From positions 248,001-312,000 of the forward strand of contig JABYQR010000001.1 in NCBI GenBank assembly GCA_022592445.1: DNA of 64,000 bases, read 5' to 3'. The notes beneath the pieces are model-generated. The model was not told the DNA's origin and made no database searches. It saw nothing but the letters and a program-made list of their open reading frames with translations. Shown here piece after piece: positions 1 through 12,101 of the stretch (position 1 is its first letter; every line of letters starts with the position of its first letter). The DNA is from Cytidiella melzeri. Its lineage: Eukaryota; Basidiomycota; Agaricomycetes; Polyporales; Irpicaceae. The position numbers were made by a program, and so were the translations under genes.

Positions 1-165
1 AAGCGAAGGAACGAGGCGTTGGAACAGCAAGTCGGCATCTTAGTCAATGAGCTCAGCGTTAGTCGCGATCCACCGGAGATCTCGAATCGTCCGGCAAGCA
101 CATCTAGCTCGGATAATGCCAGCACGTTTGAGTATCTCTCGAGCGAACTGGATTACAGTGTATGA
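1..165 (+). CDS. 3' end of an unknown gene (C-terminal 54 residues)
   Basis: The first reading frame is open from the window edge to a TGA at 163-165. It begins with a charged, heptad-like stretch (KRRNEALEQQVGILVNELS) that could be the end of a coiled coil or leucine zipper. A Ser/Thr/Asn-rich tail follows and ends ELDYSV. The gene converges on RRP5, with about 100 bp between the two stop codons. Too little is present to name a family. A bZIP-type C-terminus is possible but unproven. Confidence 0.6.
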   Translation, partial: KRRNEALEQQVGILVNELSVSRDPPEISNRPASTSSSDNASTFEYLSSELDYSV

Positions 166-269
166 AAGTAGCAGGTGTCCATCTTTCTCTATCTATGTAG
201 TTGACATGGCCCACACCTGAACTCTACTCCTTTTGCCGCACTGATATAATGGAGATACTGTCTCTCGAC

Positions 270-3200
270 TCAACCAGAATTCGTAGCACGCTGAGTCCAC
301 TCTATAGCCTTCTCCTTCACCACTGTAGCACCTTCCTCGTCCCCTAGTCTTCTTTCGAGCTCTAGCCATTTTTTGAAGAATGATCTGGGTACCAGTAGTT
401 AATATCTGTCAGCGACGAGACAACCGTATAAATACATACTTTGCTTTGTGACTCGTCATCTTCTGCGCCAGCACTCGATCGAACAAATGTCTGTATGCGT
501 ACTGTTGAGGGAGAGTGTATGTGAATATGTAGCACGATGCGTACCGAACGCTTGACATGTCCTCTTGCCCGGCCTCCATATCCAGGTAAATAGACCACAA
601 GTCCCATCGTTTCGGATGTGAGTCAACAATTCCCTCAAAAATAGTCTTGCCTCGTTCTGGATCACCAAACTTGTACTCCAGCTGTGCGAATTTGGATATA
701 GTCTTGAGATCTACATAGCAATTAGCACCACTGCGAGCCACGTCAGAGCCAATACGCGCACGTTTCCGCTTTTCTAGACTCTGGAGGCTGCGAGGTAACA
801 GGTTGCGTGCTTCCTCCCGCTCACCATGTCGAAGGCAGTATTCTCCAAACAGTGTCCAAACCTTTGAGCTGTGGCCAAACTTCTTGCACGTTCGCTTGTA
901 TTGCTCCTCCGCTTTCTGCAATTGCCAGACAACTTAGCCAAGGTTCTGTTATGTGGGACGTCGTCACTCGTCACTCACCTCTAGCTTCTCACTCTGGTCA
1001 AGGATAGCAGCTAAGCGGAGATGAACAGTCTTTGAGTCGTTGTGACGCGCAGCTTCCTTGAAGGTAGTCTCCAGGGTCTCCTCGGTCCCATAGACGTTCT
1101 CGAGGTTAAGTAGAGCGATCCAAATATTCAGCTTTTCCTGTTCCTCTCGGAAGTTGATGGTCCGCAGTGCTCGGTGAGCAATTTCTCGAGCTTTGTCGAC
1201 TTCGGAGAGTTGCAGCTGAAAGGACATGTACTGAACCCACAAATACGAAGAATTGGGCGAGCCGAGCAGCATTCGCTCAAAGTCAGCGTTGGACTCGGGG
1301 ACTTTTGTGTGGAGGTCAGCAGTCAAATCTTGCTCGATCTGTTTTCGACGTTTCTTCTTCTTCTTTCCGGGTTGGGTGGCTTCGTCGTCGTCGCCAGAAG
1401 AAGAAGCGGATATCTCGTCGTGTTCCTCAGACTGTTCGGCAGACCATTGGAAACCGCCGGCGAGCTCTAGCATAGGGGCAGAAGATGCGGTATCCTTTGT
1501 AGCAATACCGCGAAATTGATTGCCCACGTCAGCGGCCGTATCGACCTTCATCACTTCATCTTCGTCGTCGTCTGCTTCCTCTTCTTCGCCTTCACTGTCG
1601 ATTTCCTCGTTCACATTTTCATTGTTGTCGTCCTCTTCTTCATCCGCCTCTGACACATCTTCGACGACACCTAAAGGTACGAGATCGTCATCTTCATCAG
1701 CCTCTTCTTCTGCCGCAAAGTCGCCCTCAGCGAAGTACGATGGTTTCAGGCCGAACGAAATTCTCCGCCTTCCAACGTCGATGGATAGAACATTGGCCTT
1801 CACTCGGTCACCTTCCCTGAAGCTACGAAGAGCCAGGGAGACATCCGCATCTTTGTTGTCAGAAAGCTGCCGTGGACGTCAGAAACATCACCACTAGCAT
1901 GCGTAACAATGGACTGTACCTCAGACTTGTGGCATAATCCACGTATTTTGGAGCCTTCAACTTCGAGGAATAAGCCGTAATCTTCGATCTTCTTGACTAT
2001 AGCATCGACCTTCTGTCCCTCTGTCAAGTCTGTGAGCTTCAACAAGGATGACTCTTTCGAGTCGCCCGAGCGGAAGGACAGCTCGACTTGCTTCTTCTCC
2101 ACATCGACACTAAACACAGGTTCAACACAATCACACTTGAGGAGTATAGAGTACTTACCTGAGGACTCGCCCTTTGACAAGCTGGTTGGCTGTGAAGCGA
2201 CTTTTCCAGTCTTTAACGAACTGCAAGGCGAATCAGATGAGTCTTCAAGAGTTCACGGTTATGCAATGGACAAACCTCATCGAAGAGTTCCTTGATTTGC
2301 ACACGAGCATCAACGTTGCGACCAAGCATGACGAACAGACCGTGCTCCGCCACGCTCTTGATAAATCCACGAACAGTTGCGCCGACTACCAAATCGTTCA
2401 AATCGTTGATAACCTTGTCTTCCACAGGCTTCACTTGATCGGGATACATGACTGAGGGCCGCGTCGACAGCGTCAGCTGCCTCTTGTCCTTGCCGACTGA
2501 GATAACGGTAGCTTTGATTACGGAGTTCGCGAGAGGGAAAGGGCTGCCCGCTTCGTAGTCGTCGCAAGTGTCGGTAGGATGCAACAGCCCAGAGAGGCGA
2601 GCGGTCAATTTGACCAACGCCCCTTGTCGAACGTGTCGGATTACGCGCCCGCCAACAACTTGACCAGGCTGAACTGTATCAATAGACAGTCCATGTTTCT
2701 GCAACACCGCCTCTTTCTCCTTTGGCTTGGTCGCGACCAGGACAAAACCCTTTTCCGGATTACGAGACGTCACCACCAGGTCCGAGAGTTTCTCTCCAAC
2801 TTTAAGCGATGTACGGAGGTTAGCCAACGTGACGCCACGTCGGTTTGCGAGGTTGTTCAAGGACAACAATGCGCGGACTTGTGTCGGATGCAACGTGATG
2901 ACGATCTTATCCTTTTGAAATTCAGACACCGCGCCTTCGACAGAGTTGCCAATTTCGACATCCTGGATGGCGGTGATGGCTGACTGGAAGTTCTGTGCAG
3001 CTTGTCGGATACTGGCTACGATTCTGGATGTCTCCGGGTCGACTTGTATGATGCGGACTTGCACAGCTTTGCCAATCGGAAATGTTCCGGACAGAGAAGA
3101 GACCGTGGTTTCGCTGATGGGGTCCTCTTTGAGCGGACAGTAGCGAGGGATGGTGGTGTCTCACCTTGCTTCTCGAATGGGGACAATTGCCTTCATGTTG

Positions 3201-5460
3201 TTGAAGAACTCGACTTGCAGACTCTTCTCCGAAATCTTGAACACCACTGCATGGGTGATAAGACCGATCTTCGCGTCTTCGAGCTTAGAAATGATCGGCA
3301 GTCTTGATTCGATAAGCGTCTTTTTAGCAGTGAGGACAACCCGCTTCCGCTCAGCATCAACCACAAGGATCTATACAACAAATGTTAGCTACAAGGTCCA
3401 CAATAAATGTCGCGATGAGTGCTCACACGGCATTTGATGCTACCACCGGGCTTGAACCTCTTCTGCGGGTGCTTTAAAGCAATCTCGGCGTAATGCGTCG
3501 GCCAAATGACACCGTCTACGTTACCCGATATCGACACGAACAACGCAGAGTCGGTAAGCTTCTTGACAGTGCCTTTGATAACCTCGCCCACATGAACCTC
3601 CCCAACCTGCAGGAACCTTTGCTCAAGAATGGATTGACGCATGGTTAGCTGAAGGAGGCCGTCCAGAGGATGGTAGCCTGTCACACGCGCTCTGTGTATT
3701 GTGCCAATTTTCCAAGGCCCTGAAGTCGGTGACAACGAAGGAACGTGATCGTCAGACGTTTGAGAGATCTACGGTTTGGGAAATTAGTAAAACTTCCCGA
3801 GGAGAGGGGAGATGATTCTACTGACATGAACAAAGCCTTCCAATCCTGAATTGATTTCGACGATAAGACCACGCTCAGTATCTACCCTTATGACCTTCAC
3901 GGTTTCGATGATGCTTCCGATAGGAAACGCATCCTGCAGGATACTCTGATCATCGTCCCCTGCGTCACCGACGCGCTTGCTCGTTAGCGAGACTACGTGA
4001 TTGGCCAGGGAGAGCGCGAACCTCGGAGCAGAGGAAGTCGATGGTTCGACGTCGTATAGTACCCGGGTTCTCACTTTCTGACCGATCTTGTAATTGTCCT
4101 CAACGGGTCCGGTGCGTAGATGAAATTCGTCGATTGTGCCAGAGAAGAACCCAAGTATCTGGAGATTCAGGCCTTTTGACTGAACAGCGGTAATCAATCC
4201 TTGCACAAGCTCTCCCGGTAGTATCGACTTGACGTTCGAAACTTCGGAAAGCTAAGACCTGTCAGAGGTGTACCACATCGTTTATTCAGGTGAATGTACG
4301 TACCAAGCCATTGCGCACGGAGTCACGGCTACTGGTAACATTGCATGTACGCCCGTTTGGGGAGAGCTTCAGAACGCAGACCTCGACTAGGTGCCCAACC
4401 TGTAACTGTTTCCCCGCCGTAGACGGCTCCCTTTCTGCATCTTTGAAAGATAGGAAGCCGGATATCTCGCCTACGCCAAAGTCCAGGATATAACCGTGAT
4501 CCTCAATGCTTTTCACAGCGGATGACAGGGTCTGCAAGGCGCTAATTAGCATCAAAATATGTTGACAGTGTGCGCTCACTCACAAAACCTGGCTTCAAGT
4601 CTGCCTTGACCACCCCCTCATTCACCTTCTGTGGTACGAGACTTAACTCAACTCTCATACTGGCCTTGTGGGCATCATCTCTCGTCCGTCCAAGCCCGAA
4701 ACTGTCTGTCGATCCAGCTGCATGAACCGCCGTAACGACAGAACGTACATATTGCCCTACGCGGAAAATCTCGAAAAGCTCTGGTACGCGCGACTTACGA
4801 CTGGGACCTGCTTCGTTGTCGCTCTCGTCCGAGGCCATAGATGCATCCTCGTCCATATTCTCGAGAAGTTGTGTGAGTTGAGAAGTAATATTTGTGACGG
4901 GTACGTGGGCGAAGAGTTGGTTCGGTAGAGAAACAATGAGAGCCAGAGGTTCGACAGAGATGATTTGGCCAAAAAGCCTCATGCCGACCGCTATTCTCTA
5001 CATGGAGATTCACATACAGCAGCAATACATTAGAGGCGGAACCTCACTTTGTAATTCAGATGCTCAATTCGCACTAACTCTGCTTTGGCATTTTTGTCCG
5101 CCTGTTTTTTGCCCTTGACGTCTGATTTTCGCCTGTCGCGTTTGGTCTGCTTACCAGACTTGTCCTAGCATGCACATATCAACATCAGAGGGCAGTAGAT
5201 CTCCAGTATAGACATACATTGAACAGCTCCTCATCAGCTTCCTTCACGGCTTCAGCGCGAATAGCTTTCACTTCAAGTGGTGTGAGGCTCGTTCCACCAC
5301 CACGAGGAAAATCGACTTCCTCCTGTGCAATATTCAATCTCGGGGCTGGTGACTTAAAGCTCGCTGCTGTCCTCTTCGTGGATTTCGCCTCCACTCGCGT
5401 TTTCTTTGATCTAGGTGCTCCTGCAGAGTCCTCCAACCCGCGTTTTGACCCAGCAACCAT
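270..5460 (-). CDS. RRP5: rRNA biogenesis protein RRP5 (S1-repeat and HAT-repeat protein)
   Basis: RRP5 is a nucleolar pre-rRNA processing factor needed for both 18S and 5.8S/25S maturation. The start at 5460 gives a basic N-terminus followed by the family signature FPRGGGTSLTPLEVKAIRAE. Exons 5460-5218, 5164-5048 and 4997-about 4583 are phase-consistent, and further exons follow with short introns. The middle holds a long series of S1 RNA-binding repeats, for example GYILDFGVGEISGFLSF, GLIVEINSGLEGFVHVS and GLFLEVEGSKIRGLCH. An acidic linker lies near 1560-1740. The C-terminal third is HAT/TPR-like (LWVQYMSFQLQLSEVDKARE; WDLWSIYLDMEAGQED) and ends FFKKWLELERRLGDEEGA at a TGA at 272-270. The spliced length of roughly 1,450-1,500 aa is in the family range. 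No damage is seen. Some internal intron edges are not fixed. Confidence 0.95.
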
Positions 5461-5957
5461 TAAGAACTCTCACGGGTGAACGTAGAGCTACTCTTGGTGG
5501 TGAAGAGGTGGGTGTGTTTGAAGAACGTTACCGAAATCGCGACAAGAAGTAGCTGGAGAGGCAGAACGAGCAGGCCGGAGAACGGTAGAGGTGCAAGAGT
5601 TAAGGTATGAAGTCTACAGAAAACATTGGCCGCGGATCAAACGAGCCGGCTGAGCGTCTGGGCCAAGTATGTCTCGGACGTCGACTACTTCGTTCTTGTC
5701 TCCAACACCGTCGTTGCTGGTGGAGGATGCTAGTTCTCGCTGCTAAAATGTACCTGCAATGCACCTCAACTCAAGCGACATCTAGAGAGGAGTCCAGCCT
5801 GGTGATATTTGCAGCAGACGCCCGGCATACTAGCGTCTATCGAGTGGCAGCATGAACACGACTGGTCTTGGTTGTCTTGCAACGTCCTACATACTTAAAC
5901 CTGCTTGTGGTGTCATTCTCGTGCTCCAACATTGCTCACGGCGACCCGACTCGACCA
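5461..5957. promoter_or_regulatory. Divergent intergenic region between RRP5 and the fucosyltransferase-like gene
   Basis: About 500 bp separate two divergent start codons, so promoters for both genes must lie here. No TATA box or known site stands out. An in-frame upstream ATG for the plus-strand gene is at 5868. Confidence 0.4.
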
Positions 5958-8217
5958 ATGCCTATTCGCCCTCCGAACCTCTCTGCCTCTTCACGGCCTG
6001 ACAACGCCGACTATAACATCGTGCCTCGGACACCACACTCACGCTCAGGTCGCGCGGAGGAGGGCTTCACCGAGGATGATCTTCAAGACCACGATGCGCT
6101 CAGCTATGCGACGTACCGACGACAGCAAACGGAGCCTCTGTTGGCGTCGTCTTCCTCCTCTAGCTTCCCTACCACTGGCTATCGGAGTAGAGGGGACGAC
6201 GGTGACGCAAGGAAGCCGACTCGAAGCTTGCCGTGGCTAAAGTCACTGACAGGCAAGAATATTCTCAGAAATACGCCTCTGTTGATCGGAGTCGTTACCG
6301 CTGGGATATTGCTCTCTCTCGCCGTCGTCTCTTTTAGACAGCCAAATGCACTAGACCAAGCCATGGGCTACACAGCGCACACCGACGCAGCGGACGCACC
6401 TTCTGCAGAGCATATTGCAGAAGCTGCGCCACAGCCCCCGCAGCCCTCATTTGTGGATACTATCCCTGAGCCAGGCCACGAGATATCCTACGAAAATTAC
6501 ACCAAGTTCCCGCTTACAGGCCAGCAATACCGTGATGAATGTGTCAAGCTCATGTCGGTGAAGATGTCGCATGGCGCTTATTGGAGTGTTCCTCCACACG
6601 GAATTAAGGATGTCGCTCACCACGATGATGTGACAGACTACCATCTTCCTGAGTCAATGCCGACAAATGTATGCTCAAAGACTATTACTTATCAATTAGA
6701 CGGCCATGTAGGCCTCGTAGCGGATCTCGCTTTGATGGCGCAAGCTGCAGCTTTTGCGCGAGAGGTATGTGTCATATGTCATTAACGTTCAGGAGCTGTT
6801 GCTGACTTCCTTTGTCTATGACTGCATCTACCAGCGGAATAGAACTTTCTTCGTAGACGATACTTATTGGAATCGCGGGAAGTCAGTATTTAGCTGAAAT
6901 AGCGTAAATAGTATTCTGAAACCATCGCAGGTGGACCGATCATTTTCAAGACGTAAGAGCTCGACAGCCTGGGCCGCAGCCAGGATGTAGAGCACCTCCT
7001 CCCAGTGGTAGGTCAATTTTGCACGAGGACTTCTGTTGATGGTTCATTCCTTTTTCCTCAGAGCTTGTTGCATGTCCCAGATTGGCTAGGTGAGCTCATA
7101 CCACCGTATGGTTAGCAAACTGGAGTCTTCCTAAATTGCGCATATAGGCACTGGGTATGTACCTGGACTGCGAAGAAAGCGTGCCATCCTCATGGCGATA
7201 TTAGGTGATCAATTCGAGAACGGCGAGGTTCCACTTTGGACATGGGTTTGCCGACGCTTATGAGAACGCGTGAGTACATTTCAATCGTACATGGGGTATC
7301 GACTGACTGACTTTTGTAGATACAAGCATGGAATTCATCGGCAGAAGCCTATTTTTGACCGAGCCGCGGAGTCGTTCAAGCAGACGATTCGACCAAATGC
7401 ACACAACGCAGAGCTTATTAGATCCGCTCGCATGGAAATTGCGTCAATACTCTCGCTGCCGACAAACCCGGGACCAGCTCGACATGAAAGCTCTCCTGAA
7501 CCGAAGACGGCAGAAGATGAATTACATGAGCATAACCCAGATCCGTACATCGCCGTCCATATCAGGCGCGGTGACCGGAAAACTGGTTTCTTCCCTCATG
7601 GAAGGGAGCATTTGCCGCTTCAGGATTACGTGAAAGCGACGCAGGACACCTGGTCCCGTTTGTATCATGAAAATATCTCCGACCCAGAGCCTACATTCCC
7701 TGCCCCTCCTATCAGCTATGTTGGTTCTGATTCACACGCAGCTGCACACGAGTTCGCATCAGCCTTCCCATCTTCCACAGCCGTCTTTTCATTAGATTCA
7801 AGCACAAACGCAGATCTGCGAGCCCTAGCCCCACAGGGTGAATACGTGCAAGAAGAATTCAACTTACTCGATGAACCAGACCGCATAAGGTTAACACGAG
7901 GAATGGTTGTCGACCTCGCTATGCTCAGCGGCCTCTGGGCGTGGCCTGGTGAGGTTGTACCTGGAGCGACGGTTTGCACCATCACGTAAGTCTACACTCT
8001 CAACTGGTAATTTTGAACACGAGTGTTCACTTTTGTCGACAGCTCGACTGTATGCAAAGTTTCTGCCGTAGGCCTCGGCTGGAGTCGAGCAATGGGGTTA
8101 GAAGATGGAGACGTTGATCAGACAGGAGAGCCGATCCGTAGAGACAAACGCTGGGTGGAGATAGACAACGGTGGCTCGGTCCTTCCTGAGTGGACTGGAT
8201 TCGATGCGTCTTTCTAG
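5958..8217 (+). CDS. Type II membrane protein of the fungal O-fucosyltransferase-like family
   Basis: This is a predicted Golgi/ER glycosyltransferase related to GDP-fucose-dependent enzymes. The ATG at 5958 is preferred because it gives a Ser/Arg-rich cytoplasmic tail followed by one membrane anchor (LLIGVVTAGILLSLAVVSF, near residue 115). The upstream in-frame ATG at 5868 would add a signal-like 30 residues. The lumenal part has the block NRTFFVDDTYWNRGK after an intron at 6765-6834, and later the HIRRGDRKTGFF box that resembles the HxRRxD nucleotide-sugar motif of fucosyltransferases. Next come YVGSDSHAA and a late block (RGMVVDLAMLSG) typical of this fold. The last intron starts near 7987 and the protein ends TGFDASF. 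Several short introns lie at 6765-7320. The fungal substrate is unknown. Confidence 0.78.
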
Positions 8218-8694
8218 TGCATTGTTGACGTTCGTTGTGTTGATACATATGCTTGCTATGTAGCCGATATTTATTTAGTATCTCCTTCCACTCCGTAACT
8301 TTGTAATCACTGCTGTTGGCTTCGGCGGAAATCATCAATGTTGTGCAATGCTGGCTTATATTATGACGCAGATATGGCTCTGCTTGAACTAGGACGTACG
8401 AGTGAGTAGTGTCTTCATAGTAACGATTTCCTCACGAGTTTTACTGTGTAATTCCTGAAAAAATGAGTAAATGTAAGAGCCAAAAGACGTCGTCAAACAT
8501 AAAACCTCTGCAGTTCATGGAGTCGTACTGCCAGTGAGTTGTATTAGACCTGCTGGCCACGATTATAATTCCCACGCCACAAAGGTTGATTACCTAACAG
8601 GCATGCCTGAAACAAGTCACTGGAGCGTCTGACCAGTGCCATCTGTCGCTCGACCACCACTTGGTACAGCGGTTAACAGATATTACAAGTGGGG
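8218..8694. other. Intergenic: 3' region of the fucosyltransferase-like gene and promoter of SF3A2
   Basis: I see no coding potential, repeat or RNA gene in these 477 bp. The SF3A2 promoter and 5' UTR must lie at the right end. Confidence 0.4.
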
Positions 8695-9569
8695 ATGGGT
8701 ATGTCTATGCTCATATATCTCTACCTTCTTTAACTAATCCGAGGTGTAATTTAGACTATCAAGTGAGTACGGCAGGAGAGTACTAGGACCAACACTGACA
8801 TTCATCAAGAATCGTGTAGGATCGAAGTTCGGAGGAGGTGGTGTGGCAGGTGCATCAGAGACAAATGTTGATAGACGAGAGCGATTGAGAAAGCTCGCCC
8901 TTGAGACCATAGACTTGGCGAAGGTGAGTGATGACACTGTTGGTTTGCTCGGGTCTCACGCCAACACCTTCCCAGGACCCATACATTCTGCGCAACCATC
9001 TCGGCTCGTTGGAATGTCGTCTCTGTCTTACTCTTCACACCAATGAGGGCTCCTACCTCGCACATACCCAAGGCAAAAAGCATCAAACTAACCTCGCCAG
9101 ACGTGCTGCCCGCGACATGAAAGAAACGCAGCTCATGGTCGCCCCAACTGCGAGCAACATCCAAAGAAAAGTCTTTCTGAAGATTGGAAGGCCTGGTTAC
9201 CGCGTAACAAAGGTGAGGGACAGAGACACTGGAAAGGAAGGCATGATGGTCCAGGTGCACCTACCTCAAATCAAGCCAGGCGTCATTCCTCGACGGCGGT
9301 TCATGAGCGCATGGGAGCAGAAGAGGGAACCTCCCAACAAGGCCTATCAGTACCTCATCGTGAGTACAATATTCTGGGCCTGGCAGGTTTCTCAATGAAA
9401 ACAAAAAAAAACCCAGGTTGCTGCTGAACCCTACGAAACAATTGCGTTCCGCATTCCAGCACGCGAGATTGAGGATGAAGCAGACGACGCTGGCTATTGG
9501 AACTGGTCTCATTGGGATCCTGATACCAAGCAGTATAGTTTCCAGTTCATGTTCCGTCTTCAGTACTGA
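8695..9569 (+). CDS. SF3A2: Splicing factor 3A subunit 2 (PRP11 homologue), U2 snRNP
   Basis: SF3A2/Prp11 belongs to the SF3a complex that helps the U2 snRNP bind the branch site. Five exons give a 220-aa protein: 8695-8698 (ATGG), 8755-8762 (8 nt), 8810-8923, 8976-9359 and 9417-9569. They join in phase to MDYQNRVGSKFGGGG, the invariant family start, then ETNVDRRERLRKLALETID. The matrin-type C2H2 zinc finger is CRLCLTLHTNEGSYLAHTQG followed by KKH. The conserved GRPGYRVTKVRD, QYLIVAAEPYETIAFRIP and WNWSHWDPDTKQYSFQF blocks end the protein. The start rests on splicing: no ATG precedes DYQN in the genomic frame, and only the ATGG exon supplies it. The protein lacks the long proline-rich tail of animal SF3A2. 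Confidence 0.95.
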
Positions 9570-10159
9570 TCTGTTGTTGCTCGTGCACGGGTATTGACTG
9601 TACTTCAACTTTCCGTAAAATTATGACTAGCGAAGGTTCTACAAGTGCATTTGAAACGCCGATTTCGTCCTGTCTTACATACAGCGTGGGCCTGTACTAG
9701 GAATACGAGTGCCGGTCAGTGCGCGTATGCTCAATATACACCAGTTACTCCAACCCAATGTAATTTGTGTCCAGGTAATATACTGTACACCGCCAAGTTT
9801 TGATCAGGGTGGTAGCCAGGGGATCTCGCCGCCGCGTGTGATCAGAGGGCGTCCGGCTGAGAATCGGCGGAAACGTGAAGTAGGATACGAGGGATATCCT
9901 TGCGCCTAGCGATGGTCAGGGGATTGTTATTTCGAATTTCAGCTGAAATACTGTGGCCAGTCTCATAGCAGGCTCCTGCTGTAAAAATTTAGTTTGGCCC
10001 ACTTATTGCACATCATATTGGATATTAATATCATATTCATTGTGCACATCCACTAATTACATGAGGAATCTACAATATTGGCTGATAGGAGACTGTTATA
10101 GATGGGTCTAGCACCCAGTGTCCCACCACAGGTGGCACAGGGAATAAGTGTAGGTGCCT
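9570..10159. other. Intergenic, no gene seen
   Basis: The 590 bp between SF3A2 and the copia insertion site show no convincing ORF or RNA gene. The sequence becomes AT-rich near 10,000. Confidence 0.4.
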
Positions 10160-10164
10160 GATGG

Positions 10165-10334
10165 TGTTCGACTTTATTAATTAGACACTCAACGTACAAG
10201 CGCCGTAGTTACCGTATATAAGACTTACTCTGATCAATGCAACAATACGCACTTTTGATCCCCAACTCCCACTGTGTGATCCCTCTCAGTCTTGCTCTCT
10301 CAACGCTCTTTTCTACTTTCATAGCCTTCTAACA
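10165..10334 (+). repeat. 5' LTR of the copia element
   Basis: This 170-bp LTR begins TGTTCGAC and ends TTCTAACA. It differs from the 3' LTR at only a few positions, for example CTTTATT versus CTATATT near the start. It contains a TATA-like box (CGTATATAAG) near 10215. Confidence 0.95.
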
Positions 10335-10346
10335 GGTTATGAGCCC
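10335..10346 (+). other. Primer-binding site of copia type (initiator tRNA-Met half)
   Basis: Directly after the 5' LTR lies GGTTATGAGCCC. It is complementary to the anticodon stem-loop part (GGGCTCATAACC) of eukaryotic initiator tRNA-Met rather than to the tRNA 3' end. This is the half-tRNA priming mode known from Drosophila copia and its relatives. Confidence 0.75.
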
Positions 10347-10573
10347 CGGATAAGCTCTTTGCCTCACTCATACTACTCTCTGCACTCACTATCCATCAGT
10401 TGATGAGCTCTGATCCCGCTGATCAGTCTCAACCTCGTTGTTCTACGCGTGAACAAAAACAAACCAACTTTCTTTGAGGTACTATCCCTCGTACCACACG
10501 CAGAAGACGTACCCCTGTCTTCACTCCTACTCCGACTCCTCCTCCTGCTCCTACTCCTCCTCAACAACCTACA

Positions 10574-12101
10574 ATGTCTTCCGCTTCTCGCGCTGGTACC
10601 CCAGGTCCTGCACCTTCTGACCACACCCCCAACGTCCCTACTACCTCAGCTGTCGTCGACCAACCAACTGCCCGCATCACAGCATCACGTCGAGTCTCAG
10701 CACCCCCCTCAGATTGCCGATGCACTCCATTCGACACGCTTCGCGACAACTTCGCTCTCCGTCACCCCACTAAGCCATCGTCAGATGATAGTGACGATGC
10801 TATGGACGACAACGAGGCGCACGAAAGGCAACAGGGCAAACTGCCCAGAGCCTATCGTGCACCGTCCCCCTCACCATCTGGCCCTACTGACTCCGCGCGA
10901 GCGGTGTTGTCCCTCCTTTCCATGCCTCCAAAACAACGACGTGGAGTATACTATGTCGCTTAGCGACATTCACAAAGCCTTTGCAGACGTTGGCAAACTT
11001 ACGGGTCCTGACACCTGGCCAATGTGGAAGTTCTGTGTCGATACTGCGATGTTGACTATTGTCGATTTCTACAGCTACAGGGGTGGTCTTACCATTCCTC
11101 AAGAGGTCCAACGGGCCGTCTTCAATGTCCTGGCTGGACACATTGCGGACTCTGTGATGGCGAACTATCTCAACGAGACCGCGCCTCACAGACTGATGGA
11201 GAAACTCTCCAAACGTTTCGAACCAACCTCTACTATGTCGGACGCAAACAAAATCTTCCAACTCTTCTCCCTCCGCCGTCCTGTCCACGAAATGGACAAA
11301 CTGCTTGACAACACGCACAACCTTTACTCAAAGATTCTCTCCAAGGGGATTGAATTCCCTCAGCACATTTTCTACTCCGCCCTCGTCGGCATCATTCCCC
11401 CCGCCTATGCGCATACTCGCGCTAGCTACGAGGCTGGTGTGCGTTCTCGTACTCCTGTTGGCGAGAAATACGACTACAACCCCATCTCGCTGAGTGTCAA
11501 GCTTTGCCGCAACTTCCATAGCTGGCAACTCGCTCACCCACTTGACCGCTCTCGGTCTAAGGGTTTGTCAACCCTCATCCCTCGTGATAGGCCCGCTGGT
11601 GGTACATCCGCCGCGTCGCCAGCAGTCAACAAACATGTCGAAAGTCCGTCAAAAGCCACTTCCTCTGCTCGTGCGGCCGCCGCTCCTTACTCTAAGGAGA
11701 AGTCCGTTTGTGACACTTCGAAGATGAAGTGTTACAACTGTAACGAGACAGGCCACACAACGCCTACTTGCCACTCGCCCTGGACAGAGAAGTCCAAGGA
11801 GGCGATGAAGAGGAAGGGTATTACCCGGAAGTCCGTCGCTGCTGGTGCCAAGGGCAAAGCTGCCACTGCCGCTGCTGTTGTCACTACTCCCGCTGTTGCT
11901 GGTCCTTTGACCACTAATCCTCGTCGCAACCAGAGCGCGTGGGTGTTGGCTCTCTCTGAGTCCGACGTCACTATGCACGTAAGTACTTCGCTTACTACTA
12001 CCACTTTTCCTACTCTACTTCCACTGTATGCGACTTCGTCAACAGACGAGTCGATACACATTCTTGATACTGGCGCGACTATACATTGTATGCCGTATTG
12101 A
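10574..12101 (+). pseudogene. copia gag and protease region
   Basis: The likely gag start is ATG 10574 (MSSASRAGTPGPAPSD). That frame is lost near 10930, and coding continues in another frame with MSLSDIHKAFADVGKLTG and the copia capsid block. A zinc knuckle CYNCNETGHTTPTC (CX2CX4HX4C) follows. The aspartic protease box is ILDTGATIHC. A TGA at 12099-12101 stops the frame just after it, in the position of the usual arginine-containing PYR motif (CGA to TGA). Gag would package element RNA and the protease would mature it, but the product is truncated here. Confidence 0.85.

Noticed and set aside
1520..1897. Long Ser-rich open frame on the plus strand
   Set aside because: It is the antisense of the acidic linker and S1 region of RRP5, whose identity is clear.
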